Assembly (NCBI RefSeq): GCF_044759095.2
Contig: NZ_JBIYSM020000018.1
Span: forward strand, 11,917 to 75,916
DNA from: JBIYSM02 sp044759095
GTDB taxonomy: Bacteria; Bacillota; Bacilli; Brevibacillales; Brevibacillaceae
Length of the DNA: 64,000 nucleotides
Direction: 5' to 3'
Both the position numbers and the translations under genes were made by a program. A model generated the notes under the pieces. The model was not told where the DNA came from. It was given only the letters and a program-made list of their open reading frames with translations, and did not search any database. Positions 50,952 to 59,862 of the stretch are shown one piece after another (the first letter of the stretch is position 1; every line of letters starts with the position of its first letter).

Positions 50952-52187
50952 TTGTCCGGTCAACCTGAGTACTTCCATCAATACCAGCATGCTGACATAG
51001 AAGAACTGGCCGATGTGATCGGTGAATTGCTGCAAAATCCGATTACGATCGAAGACGCCGACCACAAGCTGATCGCCTACAGTTCCCATGGAGAGAGCAC
51101 CGACCAGGCACGCTGGTCGACGATCATGGGGCGTCGCGTGCCGGAAAAAGTGCTGACGCGGCTGTGGAAAGACGGCGTCTTCCAGCAGCTGTTGACCGAT
51201 GACGACCCGGTGCACATCCCCGCCAAGGACGAGGTAGGGCTGGGCAAGCGCGTGGCGATCGCCATCCGCAAAGGCGCCGATGTTCTGGGCTACATCTGGG
51301 CACAGGAGGTAAACCGTCCGCTGACCCGTGAAGACGATGAAATCCTTCGGCAGGCGGCCCGAGCCGCCGTCTCCCGTCTGGTGCAGCGACAGGGCAAACG
51401 CAAAGCGGAGGAGCAGCGGCGCAAGGAGTTTCTCTGGGAGCTGCTCCTGGGGAATCACACCAGCGAGGCGGCCATCAAGCAAAAGGCAGAGAGTCTGCAA
51501 ATGCAGCTCCCGGCTTCGTACCTCATCTGTGTGATCGAAGCACCCGGAGCACAGCTGGAGCAATACCTCTATCCTCTGTTAATGCGCGACAAGCTGTTCT
51601 GGGTGGTAGACGGTGCGCAAATCGTCCTCTTGATGGGTCTGCCTGCAGTGCCAGACAGGGGAGGGCAATCGCTTTATCACAAGGTGGAACAGTTTCTCTC
51701 CGATTCGCTAAGCAAGCTGGTCGTCCATGTCAACGAAGGCAATGTGATCGCCGGTTACGGGCGAAGCTACAAGGCATACGCTGACATCGTACGCAGCTAT
51801 CGGGAAGCGCTGCACGTGGTGAAGGTAAAACGCTTGTTTTCTCAGGAAACGGCACGTATTTACGGATTTCACGACCTGGGTATTTACCGCTTTTTGCTTC
51901 AGTTGAAACGATGGGGTGACGAAGAAGGGTATGAAAACCCCCGGCTCTCGCAGTTGAAAGCGTATGATCGGGAAAACCAGACCAACCTGCTGGATACGCT
52001 GGAAACATTTCTCGATACGGCAGGCAAAGGGAACCTCACCGCCCAACGGCTGCACATCCACATCAATACGCTTGGCTACCGCCTGCGCCGGATTGAGGAG
52101 ATCATCCAGGTGAATCTCGACGATCCCAACCAACGGACGTCTCTCTATCTGGATCTCAAACTGGATAAGCTGAATCAGGAACGGTAG
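50952..52187 (+). CDS. adeR: PucR-family regulator of alanine dehydrogenase, AdeR-like
   Basis: This 411-residue PucR/CdaR-type activator has a GAF-like N-terminal region (NPITIEDADHKLIAYSS), a middle GGDEF-like region (GNVIAGYGRSYKAYADIV), and a C-terminal PucR helix-turn-helix. That last part is ETFLDTAGKGNLTAQRLHIH, then NTLGYRLRRIEEI. I chose TTG 50952 because GAAGGTG lies 7 bp upstream and the earlier ATG lies in the promoter. In Bacillus adeR lies beside ald and activates it; the same order is seen here. Confidence 0.85.
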   Translation: MSGQPEYFHQYQHADIEELADVIGELLQNPITIEDADHKLIAYSSHGESTDQARWSTIMGRRVPEKVLTRLWKDGVFQQLLTDDDPVHIPAKDEVGLGKRVAIAIRKGADVLGYIWAQEVNRPLTREDDEILRQAARAAVSRLVQRQGKRKAEEQRRKEFLWELLLGNHTSEAAIKQKAESLQMQLPASYLICVIEAPGAQLEQYLYPLLMRDKLFWVVDGAQIVLLMGLPAVPDRGGQSLYHKVEQFLSDSLSKLVVHVNEGNVIAGYGRSYKAYADIVRSYREALHVVKVKRLFSQETARIYGFHDLGIYRFLLQLKRWGDEEGYENPRLSQLKAYDRENQTNLLDTLETFLDTAGKGNLTAQRLHIHINTLGYRLRRIEEIIQVNLDDPNQRTSLYLDLKLDKLNQER

Positions 52188-52314
52188 TTCGTTTGTGAAA
52201 AATCACAAACAGACGGTGCAAAGATTAATGGATTCCCCAAAGAGAATTGCCTGAAAACGCTGTACAATGGTAGTAATCGAATGAATCGCAGTGTTTTGAA
52301 GGAGGACAACTACC

Positions 52315-53439
52315 ATGATCGTGGGGATTCCCAAAGAGATAAAGAACAATGAAAACCGCGTCGCCATTACCCCTGCAGGAGTCACTGCATTGGTACAAAA
52401 CGGCCACACGGTCCGCATCGAAACCAATGCCGGCATGGGCAGCGGCTTTACCAACGAAGACTACAAGGCAGTAGGGGCAGAAATTGTTGACTCCGCAGCT
52501 GAGGCATGGGCCGCTGACATGGTGATGAAGGTAAAGGAACCGCTCCCTTCTGAATACGGATTTTTCCGTGAGGGCTTGATTCTGTTCACCTATTTGCATC
52601 TCGCGCCGGAACCGGAACTGACCCGTGCTCTGATGGAGAAAAAGGTCGTGGCGATCGCTTACGAAACCATTCAATTGGACAACGGAGCTTTGCCGCTGCT
52701 CACGCCGATGTCGGAAGTGGCCGGCCGCATGGCGGTACAGATCGGTGCGCAGTTCCTCGAGAAGCCGTACGGCGGCAAAGGTGTGCTGCTGGGCGGCGTG
52801 CCAGGTGTGCCAAAAGGCGAAGTGGTCATCATCGGCGGCGGCATCGTGGGTACCAACGCAGCGAAAATGGCAGTCGGCCTGGGTGCCAACGTCACCATCA
52901 TCGACGTAAGCGCAGACCGTCTCCGCCAACTGGATGATCTGTTCCAGGGCCGCGTTCAAACGCTCATGTCCAACAGCTTCAACATCGCAAACGCGGTGAA
53001 AAAAGCGGACCTGCTGGTAGGGGCTGTGCTCATTCCAGGTGCCCGCGCACCGCGTCTGGTAACGGAAGAGATGGTAAAATCCATGGCTCCCGGCTCCGTC
53101 ATCGTGGACGTGGCCATTGACCAAGGCGGTTCCATCGAGACGATCGACCGAATCACCACTCACGACAATCCGACGTATGAGAAGCATGGTGTCATCCACT
53201 ACGCAGTAGCCAACATGCCGGGTGCGGTAGCCCGTACATCCACGCTGGCGCTGACCAACGTAACCGTTCCGTACGCGGTTCAACTGGCGAACAAAGGTTA
53301 TCGTCAAGCCATTCAGGAAAACCGCGCACTGGCCAAAGGGGTAAACGTCATTGACGGCAAAGTGAGCTACAAAGCGGTTGCTGACGCTCACAACCTTCCG
53401 TTCGTCTCCATCGACGACGTGCTTCTGGTGAAAAACTAA
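52315..53439 (+). CDS. ald: Alanine dehydrogenase
   Basis: This 374-residue NAD-dependent enzyme converts L-alanine to pyruvate and ammonia. The N-terminal signature MIVGIPKEIKNNENRVAITP and the nucleotide fold VVIIGGGIVGTNAAKMAVGL with Asp at the strand end (IIDVSADRL) are present. The conserved MTEPG-equivalent loop reads GGSIETIDRITTHDNPTY. GGAGGA lies 8 bp before the ATG. It is just downstream of adeR, which probably activates it. A near-match to cre (TGAAAACGCTGTAC, 52252-52265) lies upstream but breaks consensus at two positions. Confidence 0.97.
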   Translation: MIVGIPKEIKNNENRVAITPAGVTALVQNGHTVRIETNAGMGSGFTNEDYKAVGAEIVDSAAEAWAADMVMKVKEPLPSEYGFFREGLILFTYLHLAPEPELTRALMEKKVVAIAYETIQLDNGALPLLTPMSEVAGRMAVQIGAQFLEKPYGGKGVLLGGVPGVPKGEVVIIGGGIVGTNAAKMAVGLGANVTIIDVSADRLRQLDDLFQGRVQTLMSNSFNIANAVKKADLLVGAVLIPGARAPRLVTEEMVKSMAPGSVIVDVAIDQGGSIETIDRITTHDNPTYEKHGVIHYAVANMPGAVARTSTLALTNVTVPYAVQLANKGYRQAIQENRALAKGVNVIDGKVSYKAVADAHNLPFVSIDDVLLVKN

Positions 53440-53453
53440 TCAATTCGACACCA

Positions 53454-53493
53454 AACTGTCTGTCCTGTTTATGGGGCAGGCAGTTTCTTCCTT
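53454..53493 (+). terminator. Terminator after ald
   Basis: ACTGTCTGTCC and GGGCAGGCAGT pair imperfectly and TTCTTCCTTTTG follows. Confidence 0.65.
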
Positions 53494-53559
53494 TTGTGCG
53501 CCTTTTGTCGAAATGTGATATGCTACTAGGCAGAAGAAAAGAACGAGGAGTGCACAGGG

Positions 53560-54651
53560 ATGTATCAGCTTGTCAGAAAGTTTTTGTTCAAAATGGATCC
53601 GGAAGAAATCCATGAGCGAACGATTCACGCGCTGAAGCTGGCGGAAGACTCCCCTCAGGGAAAAAGCCTGTTGAAAATGCTGTTCGGTTTCCGTGACGAA
53701 CGTTTGGAAATGAAGCTTTGGGGGATGACCTTTCCCAACCCGGTGGGATTGGCCGCTGGGTTTGACAAGAACGCGGAGGTGTATCACGCGCTGGCTGCCC
53801 TCGGCTTTGGATTCGTGGAAGTGGGCACCATTACGCCGATTGCCCAACACGGCAATCCGAGACCGCGGCTGTTCCGGCTGCAGGAGCATGAGGCCATCAT
53901 CAACCGGATGGGCTTTAACAACTACGGCGCGTACGCCGCATCGCAAAATCTCGTTGACTACGCCTACGCCGACATTCCCATCGGGATCAACATCGGCAAA
54001 AACAAGGCGACGCCCAATGAGGAAGCGGCGAGCGACTACCTGAAATGCATGGAGACGCTGTATCGGTACGGCCATTATTTTGTAGTCAACATCAGTTCGC
54101 CCAATACTCCCAACCTGCGCGATCTGCAGGAGACGGAGAGCCTGCGAAGCCTGTTCCGCGAGATCCGGGCAAAAGCAAGCGAGATGGAGCTGCGCGGAGT
54201 AAAGGCGAAGCCGATCCTGTTAAAAGTGGCCCCCGACATGACGGACGAGCAGATGAGAGATGTTGTCCAGGCAGCCGTGGATGAGGGAGCGGCGGGGATC
54301 ATCGCCACCAACACGACACTGTCCCGCGATGAGGTATTAGGCCACCCGCATGCGGACGAGGCGGGAGGATTAAGCGGCAAGCCGCTGAGGGAGCGTTCCA
54401 CCGCCTGGGTAAAGGAAATCTACCAGGAAGTTGGCGACAAGGTGCCGATTATCGGGGTAGGGGGGATCTTCACGGGTGAGGACGCCTACCGGAAAATTCG
54501 CGCCGGCGCAAGCCTGGTACAGGTGTATACAGGAATGGCTTATCAGGGCCCCGGCATCGCCAAGATGATCAACAAGAAGCTTGTGAAGCTGCTTGTGCAA
54601 GACGGCTTTACTCACATCGAACAAGCCGTTGGGGTAGATGCAAAAGCATAG
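53560..54651 (+). CDS. pyrD: Dihydroorotate dehydrogenase, class 2 (quinone-dependent)
   Basis: This 363-residue enzyme oxidises dihydroorotate to orotate. The N-terminal helical extension (MYQLVRKFLFKMDPEEIHER) marks the membrane-associated, quinone-linked class 2, unlike the two-subunit class 1B of Bacillus subtilis. Active-site motifs are GLAAGFDKN, NRMGFNNYG, NISSPNTPNLR with the catalytic Ser, and IIGVGGIFTGEDAYRKIRAG. It stands alone rather than in a pyr operon. ACGAGGAGTG precedes the ATG. Confidence 0.96.
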   Translation: MYQLVRKFLFKMDPEEIHERTIHALKLAEDSPQGKSLLKMLFGFRDERLEMKLWGMTFPNPVGLAAGFDKNAEVYHALAALGFGFVEVGTITPIAQHGNPRPRLFRLQEHEAIINRMGFNNYGAYAASQNLVDYAYADIPIGINIGKNKATPNEEAASDYLKCMETLYRYGHYFVVNISSPNTPNLRDLQETESLRSLFREIRAKASEMELRGVKAKPILLKVAPDMTDEQMRDVVQAAVDEGAAGIIATNTTLSRDEVLGHPHADEAGGLSGKPLRERSTAWVKEIYQEVGDKVPIIGVGGIFTGEDAYRKIRAGASLVQVYTGMAYQGPGIAKMINKKLVKLLVQDGFTHIEQAVGVDAKA

Positions 54652-54662
54652 TGCAGGACAAG

Positions 54663-54694
54663 AGGCTGTCGCCCGTATGGGACGACAGCCTTTT
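54663..54694. terminator. Terminator between pyrD and the NUDIX gene
   Basis: AGGCTGTCG and CGACAGCCT form a 9-bp stem with TTTT after it on the + strand. The genes are convergent. Confidence 0.8.
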
Positions 54695-55163
54695 ATGGCG
54701 AGCGGACCAGTGTCGGAAGCCGGTCTTTCCAGCTCATCAGGATCAGTCCTGCCCGTTTTTCCAGCTTCGGCAGGCCGTCTAGCGGGAAGTAACGCAAACC
54801 GATGCTTTCGCCGTCCGTCATGGCCAGACTGCCCGATACCTCCTTGGCAAAATAGAGAATGATCACGTTGTACACTTCATCACCATTGGGATAGCGGTAG
54901 TACCACTCCGGACCGGACAACGCCTCCAAAAACTGCAGCTGTTCCGCGCGAAGTCCGGTCTCTTCGAGCAGTTCCCGCCGGGCTGTTTCCTCCAGTCGTT
55001 CACCCATGTCCATGGAGCCTCCTGGCAAGCCCCAGTCGTTTGTGTCAGAGCGGTGCTGCAGGAGAATTTCTCCTTGAGAGTTCAGCACCATGATGGTGGC
55101 GCCGACCAGGATGAGCGGACGATGGCCGACTTGCTTTCGCATTTCTTTTACGTAATCGCTCAC
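54693..55163 (-). CDS. NUDIX hydrolase
   Basis: This 156-residue protein has the NUDIX box GGSMDMGERLEETARRELLE followed by ETGL, and the usual beta strands before it (RPLILVGATIMVLNSQGEIL). It hydrolyses a nucleoside-diphosphate-linked compound; the substrate is unknown. I chose GTG 55163 because GGAGG lies 6 bp upstream; the frame extends to 55211. A TATAAT on the minus strand lies about 65 bp upstream. Confidence 0.88.
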   Translation of the reverse strand: MSDYVKEMRKQVGHRPLILVGATIMVLNSQGEILLQHRSDTNDWGLPGGSMDMGERLEETARRELLEETGLRAEQLQFLEALSGPEWYYRYPNGDEVYNVIILYFAKEVSGSLAMTDGESIGLRYFPLDGLPKLEKRAGLILMSWKDRLPTLVRSP

Positions 55164-55349
55164 GACTGTCCTCCTTCCTTGGTATGAAAAGGTGATTGAC
55201 ATTCGTTTCATCTTTTGTAATATTATAACATCCCATGAGGTTTCATGTTAGTTGTTCTGACATGAGAATGCGGGGTTTCGAAAGTGGCGCAACTTCTGTA
55301 GAATAAAGGCAAATCATTCTGAACGCGATGCAGGGAGGACGAACCGATC

Positions 55350-56279
55350 ATGAAAGTTTTGGTATTGGGAGCCGGCGCCGTCGGCGGCTATTTCGGAGCG
55401 AGACTGTGGGAAAAGGGAGCCGACGTTACCTTTCTCGTGCGTGAAAATCGGCGCAGGCAGCTGCTGGAAAGAGGATTGCGCGTCAACAGTATCCACGGTG
55501 ATATCCATATGGAAGCGCCCAAACTGATTTCCGCAGGTGAACGGGTGGAGAAGTACGATGTCATCCTGCTTTCAAACAAAGCGTATCACCTTGCTGACAG
55601 CATCGCCTCCATTGCTGACTACGTGGGCAGCGAAACCGTGGTGCTGCCACTCCTAAACGGCATGGCCCACATGGAACAGCTGCAGGCCAGGTTCGGAGCG
55701 GAGCGGGTACTGGGAGGGCTGTGCTTTATTGAATCAACCCTCAACGAGCATGGCGACGTGATTCAAACCAGTCCCACCCATGAGGCCGTATACGGAGAGT
55801 GGGAAGGGGGACGCAGCGCTCGCATCGACGAGCTGGACCGCGTATTTTCCGGGGCGAAGGCGACCATTCGCGTCAGCGAAAACATTCAGCGGGACATGTG
55901 GCATAAATACCTGTTCATCACCACGCTGTCCGGCATGACGACGCTGATGAATGCAGCGGTCGGCCCGATTCGCGACGCGCAGTTCGGCATGGAACTGACC
56001 CGCCAGCTGGCCGAAGAAATCGCGCTGGTAATGCGGACGCTCCAGGCTCCCATTGACGAAGACATTGTGGACAAGCAGATGAAGGTGTTCATGAACCAGG
56101 GGTATTCGATGAAATCCTCCATGCTCCGCGACATGGAAAAGGGACTGCCGGTGGAGGCCGATCATCTGCAGGGCTGGCTGCTGTCCCACGCCGAGAAGCA
56201 TGGATTATCCACACCGCTGTTAAAAATTGTCTACAATAATCTGAAGGTTTATGAAATCAAGCGGTCATCGCATAATTGA
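55350..56279 (+). CDS. panE: 2-dehydropantoate 2-reductase
   Basis: This 309-residue NADPH-dependent enzyme reduces ketopantoate to pantoate for CoA synthesis. The N-terminal nucleotide fold is VLVLGAGAVGGYFGARL, the substrate loop is LLSNKAYHL, and the catalytic Lys is in WHKYLFITTLSGMTTLMNAA. SSMLRDMEKGLPVEADHLQG near the C-terminus is typical. GGGAGGA lies upstream of the ATG. The B. subtilis homologues are PanE and YlbQ-type proteins; paralogues in this family can act on other ketoacids. Confidence 0.9.
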   Translation: MKVLVLGAGAVGGYFGARLWEKGADVTFLVRENRRRQLLERGLRVNSIHGDIHMEAPKLISAGERVEKYDVILLSNKAYHLADSIASIADYVGSETVVLPLLNGMAHMEQLQARFGAERVLGGLCFIESTLNEHGDVIQTSPTHEAVYGEWEGGRSARIDELDRVFSGAKATIRVSENIQRDMWHKYLFITTLSGMTTLMNAAVGPIRDAQFGMELTRQLAEEIALVMRTLQAPIDEDIVDKQMKVFMNQGYSMKSSMLRDMEKGLPVEADHLQGWLLSHAEKHGLSTPLLKIVYNNLKVYEIKRSSHN

Positions 56280-56322
56280 GGTATAATAGGATGGATCGTC
56301 AGATAAGTTAGGAGGGGTACAG

Positions 56323-57258
56323 ATGGAGGTTATCAAAATCTCCCCCCGCGGTTACTGTTACGGTGTCGTAGATGCCATGGTGCTCGCATTGAAAACGGCA
56401 CAAAATTTCGACCTGCCGCGCCCGATTCACATCCTGGGCATGATCGTCCACAACTCGCATGTGGTTGAAGCTTTTGAAAAACAAGGCATCAAGACGCTGG
56501 ACGGAGAAGATCGTCTCGCCCTGCTGGATCAGGTGAACGAGGGAACCGTTATTTTTACCGCACACGGCGTTTCGCCTGAAGTGAGAAAGAAAGCGCGTGA
56601 GAAAGGCCTGACCGTCGTCGACGCCACGTGTCCGGACGTGACCAAGACGCACGATCTGATCCGTGAAAAAATTGCCGACGGCTATCACGTGATTTACATT
56701 GGGAAAAAAGGTCATCCCGAGCCGGAGGGAGCCGTAGGAATAGCCCCTGACAAGGTGCATCTGGTGCAGACGCTCGATGAGGTTGAGGCGCTGAACCTGC
56801 CGACCGATAAGCTGATCGTCACCAACCAGACGACGATGAGCCAGTGGGACGTCAAGCATTTGATGGATGCCATCGTGAAACGGTTTCCGCAAGTAGAGGT
56901 GCACAACGAAATATGCCTGGCCACCCAAGTGCGACAGGAAGCGGTTGCCGAACAGGCGGGGGAAGCTGACCTCTGCATCGTTGTAGGCGATCCGCGCAGC
57001 AACAACTCCAACCGCCTGGCACAGGTGGCGGAAGAAATTGCCGGCGTTCCGGCTTACCGCATCGCCGACTTGTCCGAACTGGACATCAACTGGTTGAGAG
57101 GAAAGAAAAAAGTCGCCGTCACGTCCGGCGCATCGACACCTACACCGTTGACAAAGGAAGTCGTACAATTTTTGGAGCAGTTTGACGAGAACAAGCCGGA
57201 AACATGGGAGAAAAATCGAACCGTCAACATGGAAAAAATCCTTCCATCGGTCAAATAA
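56323..57258 (+). CDS. ispH: 4-hydroxy-3-methylbut-2-enyl diphosphate reductase IspH
   Basis: This 311-residue last enzyme of the MEP isoprenoid pathway makes IPP and DMAPP. The three Fe-S ligands are Cys12 (RGYCYGV), Cys103 (DATCPDV) and Cys198 (NEICLAT). TAHGVSPEV, GHPEPEGAVG and VTNQTTMSQWD are also conserved. AGGAGG lies before the ATG and TATAAT at 56282-56287 is a likely -10. The MFS gene downstream starts 49 bp later. Confidence 0.96.
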   Translation: MEVIKISPRGYCYGVVDAMVLALKTAQNFDLPRPIHILGMIVHNSHVVEAFEKQGIKTLDGEDRLALLDQVNEGTVIFTAHGVSPEVRKKAREKGLTVVDATCPDVTKTHDLIREKIADGYHVIYIGKKGHPEPEGAVGIAPDKVHLVQTLDEVEALNLPTDKLIVTNQTTMSQWDVKHLMDAIVKRFPQVEVHNEICLATQVRQEAVAEQAGEADLCIVVGDPRSNNSNRLAQVAEEIAGVPAYRIADLSELDINWLRGKKKVAVTSGASTPTPLTKEVVQFLEQFDENKPETWEKNRTVNMEKILPSVK

Positions 57259-57307
57259 ATTGAAGAGCATGCAGATGCTCTTCTTTTCATGGAAAGAAGG
57301 AGACAAC

Positions 57308-58510
57308 ATGTCTGAGCCTCATGCCATCCAATCGCCGGGGGGGAATGCAAGGCGCTACATGAGCATCAGCGCTCTTTACCTGTTTATCTACTATGGTTTC
57401 GGAGCGTTCTACCCGCTGATTACCCAGTACTACAACGCCATCCATCTCACCGGAACACAGATCGGCCTGATCAGTGCCATTACGCCGGTCGTCTCCATCG
57501 TGACGCAGCCGATGTGGGGCATGATCTGTGACCGCTACCAGATTCGCAAGCCGGTGCTCGTGCTGACACTGATCGTTTCGGCACTGGTGTCGCTCCTGTT
57601 TCCTGCCGTCTCCACCTTTGCACTTGTGTTTTTGCTCTACACACTGCTTTCCGTCTTTCAAAGCGCGCTTGTTCCGGTCTCGGACAGTCTGGCGCTCGGT
57701 TATGCCAAACAGCACAACATGCAGTTTGGAGACATTCGGCTGTGGGGGGCGGTTGGGTTTGCGCTGGCAGCCTTTGTCACCGGGCTCGCTTTGGAGCAGT
57801 GGGGTTCGAACGTGATTTTTTACTCCTACTGCGCCGCCTGTCTGATTGCCGTTTTCTTTTTGCGGGGCATCCCGGACAATATAGAGGCGCCCCAGTTTAA
57901 GGTCAGTATCGTAAAAGGGTTGGGCCGGTTGCTGCGGATTCCCAGGTTCACGCTGTTTTTGGTGGCAGCGTTCTTCATCTTCGGCTCGGTTAATGCCAAC
58001 AACATTTGGTTTGCGCTGTATTACCAGCACATCGGCGGGTCTGTAGCAGGGATCGGACTGGCATTTCTGCTGTTTGCCGGGAGTGAAGCCCCGTTTATGA
58101 AGCTGGCCGCCTACCTCATTCGCCGCTGGGGTTTGGAAGCGACGCTCCTTTTGGCGGGGATCGTCTCTGCGCTTCGCTGGTTTTGGTACAGCACGGCGCC
58201 GGGGACTGCCGAAGTGATTGCCATGTTCTTTATCCAGGGATTATCCGTTGGGTTTTATCTGGCTTCGGCCGCCCAGTTTGTCAGGGAAAATACGCCTGCC
58301 TCCCTGCAGGTAACCGCTTTGGCCATTTTCGGATCAGTCGGTCAGGGCCTCGGATCCATGACGTGCAACCTCGCTGCCGGGGTCATCAAGGATTATGCCA
58401 GCATTCTGGGAGTTTATGTGTTTCTCGGGGCGGCAACCGCGGTCGGGCTGATTCCGCTGCTTTTGATTCGTTTCGGGCCGTGGAAGAAGCCGTCCCCGTC
58501 GTTGGAGTAG
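57308..58510 (+). CDS. MFS transporter (LacY-like / MFS_1_like)
   Basis: This 400-residue transporter has 12 hydrophobic segments and the LacY/nucleoside-type start (SISALYLFIYYGFGAFYPLI). It shows VSIVTQPMWGMICDRYQIRK for the helix 2-3 loop and FGDIRLWGAVGFALAAFVTG near helix 5. The substrate is not evident. I chose ATG 57308 with GAAAGAAGGAG upstream; a frame reaching back to 57182 overlaps ispH and is not conserved. It may be transcribed with ispH. Confidence 0.86.
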   Translation: MSEPHAIQSPGGNARRYMSISALYLFIYYGFGAFYPLITQYYNAIHLTGTQIGLISAITPVVSIVTQPMWGMICDRYQIRKPVLVLTLIVSALVSLLFPAVSTFALVFLLYTLLSVFQSALVPVSDSLALGYAKQHNMQFGDIRLWGAVGFALAAFVTGLALEQWGSNVIFYSYCAACLIAVFFLRGIPDNIEAPQFKVSIVKGLGRLLRIPRFTLFLVAAFFIFGSVNANNIWFALYYQHIGGSVAGIGLAFLLFAGSEAPFMKLAAYLIRRWGLEATLLLAGIVSALRWFWYSTAPGTAEVIAMFFIQGLSVGFYLASAAQFVRENTPASLQVTALAIFGSVGQGLGSMTCNLAAGVIKDYASILGVYVFLGAATAVGLIPLLLIRFGPWKKPSPSLE

Positions 58511-58516
58511 CAGGAA

Positions 58517-58906
58517 TTACTCTACGATCAGCAAGCCGCGATATCCCGCTTCCGGATAGCCCGGAGTGTCTGAGACAAAGGAATACGTCCCTTTTTTGGC
58601 GGCAGAGAACTGCAGGATAGCGGACTCGTTCGGTTTCAGGTTGGCGGTATACACCTGCAGGTCCTGTATGACCAGGTTGTGTGGGCGGGTGTCCGCATTC
58701 ACGATCGACAAGGAAATGGGGTCGCCCTCCTGATAGGTTAACCGACTGGGAAGAAACCCGGCGTTGGAAATCGTAACGGTTTGCACGCGCTGTTCAGTGG
58801 TCGACGACGCTTGCAGCCGGTATTGGTTATGCAGGGCAAGCAGTCCGAGAATCAGCGCCAGGGCAAAGACCGGATAGCGAAGTTGAACATAACGTTGACG
58901 CAACAT
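58517..58906 (-). CDS. Membrane-anchored cupredoxin-like protein lacking copper ligands
   Basis: This 129-residue protein has an N-terminal hydrophobic anchor (YPVFALALILGLLALHN) followed by a cupredoxin-type domain. The first ligand His is kept (RPHNLVI). The C-terminal loop that normally reads C-x3-G-H-x3-G-M appears as SDTPGYPEAGY, with Cys, His and Met positions all replaced. It is therefore unlikely to hold type 1 copper. It is convergent with the MFS gene, 6 bp apart. Function unknown. Confidence 0.78.
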   Translation of the reverse strand: MLRQRYVQLRYPVFALALILGLLALHNQYRLQASSTTEQRVQTVTISNAGFLPSRLTYQEGDPISLSIVNADTRPHNLVIQDLQVYTANLKPNESAILQFSAAKKGTYSFVSDTPGYPEAGYRGLLIVE

Positions 58907-59186
58907 CAGCCATCAGCTCCTTCATATACCGTAGTGGAATGGAAGAAAGTGCTACTAATTAGACTTTCCTGTTCGAAAGCGGGATAAACAGCAAATCCTG
59001 CATGCCAGAGATCACTGCAAAAGTGCTCTCTCGGTTTTTAATAATGGGTTCATGTCAATAATTGATGCCGACGGCAAAAAGAATGCAGCCTTACTTCTTA
59101 CGAAGCTGGCTGCATTTGCTTTATTAGCTTAAGTATGCTTGTATCCGCGTACCGAATAAACCACGGTATTTTGCCCTGGTCAATCC
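58907..59186. other. Gene-free stretch with one hairpin
   Basis: A hairpin ATGCAGCC...GGCTGCAT lies at about 59083-59112 and could terminate minus-strand transcripts because TTCTTTTT follows on that strand. Nothing else was seen in this stretch. Confidence 0.55.
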
Positions 59187-59430
59187 ATGAAATCAAGGAG
59201 CTTTAAATTGTCTTTTCCAGAGTAAGCAGTGTCTCCGATGACTTCCTCAATCCTCATACCTGTCTTTTCTGTTTGCTCTAATAGCTTTGGCAGTTGTTTG
59301 CCATCATCTTCACTTCCACCCGTAACTTCAATCGCAGAGATGATCTCTTCTTCTGTCATCGTTACATGCTCTTTGTAGCCAAAAAGCTGATGGAGTTTGG
59401 AATAGGAGGCGATTTTTATTTGCGGAGCGC
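59187..59430 (-). pseudogene. IS1182-family transposase remnant
   Basis: About 75 residues resemble the C-terminal catalytic part of IS1182-type DDE transposases: HQLFGYKEHVTMTEEEIISA, then EVTGGSEDDGKQLPKLLEQT and VIGDTAYSGKDNL. Both ends are missing. At its 5' side the frame runs into structured repeat copy 2, whose translation looks like noise. It is an inactive fragment. Confidence 0.75.
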
Positions 59431-59432
59431 CT

Positions 59433-59572
59433 TTGCCAGCCTGCCAGCGTAGAGACGTGGACACGGGGATGAAGGGGGCGCTAGTCTCCCTTCCTTGTGA
59501 AACCCAGATGTTGAGCCCCCGCCCCGTGGATCGTCTCGGAGAGGACAGATAAGCCCCATAGTGGGCTGGCAA
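59433..59572 (+). ncRNA. Family 1 structured repeat, copy 2 (candidate noncoding RNA)
   Basis: This 140-bp element is closed by TTGCCAGCC (59433-59441) and GGCTGGCAA (59564-59572). Inner stems are CACGGGG/CCCCGTG (59462-59468 with 59522-59528) and GGGGGC/GCCCCC (59474-59479 with 59515-59520). The block CCTGCCAGCG...GACGTGGACACGGGGAT matches copy 1 at 35801-35832. GCCCCCGC...ATCGTC...GGACAG matches 35882-35909. The stem sequences differ from copies 1 and 3 but remain paired. Confidence 0.65.
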
Positions 59573-59685
59573 CGAAGCGAAGCAAAGAAACGCCACCGTT
59601 TTCCATATAACGGAAGCGTTTTGGAGTGCTCTCCATGCCAGGGGGGATTTTTCGAGACTGTCGAAAAAGGTATTGGTGTCTATTC

Positions 59686-59841
59686 GGGACCGATTTCTCC
59701 GCTATGCGACGATTCGCGGGGGCATCGCCAAAGCCGCGTCACTACGAAGTTTTTTCAGGGGTGGCGCTGCTTGATCTCCGCGCCCACGTCCCTACGCTAG
59801 CTGGTGGTCACAGCTCGCGGGTAGCTGGAGGAATCGGTCCC
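59686..59841 (-). ncRNA. Family 1 structured repeat, copy 3, inverted (candidate noncoding RNA)
   Basis: This 156-bp element is on the minus strand relative to copy 1. It is closed by GGGACCGATT (59686-59695) and AATCGGTCCC (59832-59841). It contains the exact inverted match of TGCCCCCGCGAATCGTCGCA at 59705-59724 and of CGCGAGCTGTGAC at 59807-59819. The inner GCAGCGCCA/TGGCGATGC stem has a T-A to C-G compensatory change relative to copy 1. It lies 114 bp from copy 2, in inverted arrangement. Confidence 0.7.
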
Positions 59842-59862
59842 TCTACAAACCATTGGTTAAGC

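Noticed and set aside
52252..52265. cre site upstream of ald
   Set aside because: TGAAAACGCTGTAC departs from the consensus at the last two defined bases, so I do not call it a site.
59440..59596. N-terminal half of the frame that contains the IS1182 fragment
   Set aside because: This part translates the structured repeat copy 2; residues look random. Only the 59187-59430 part resembles a transposase.
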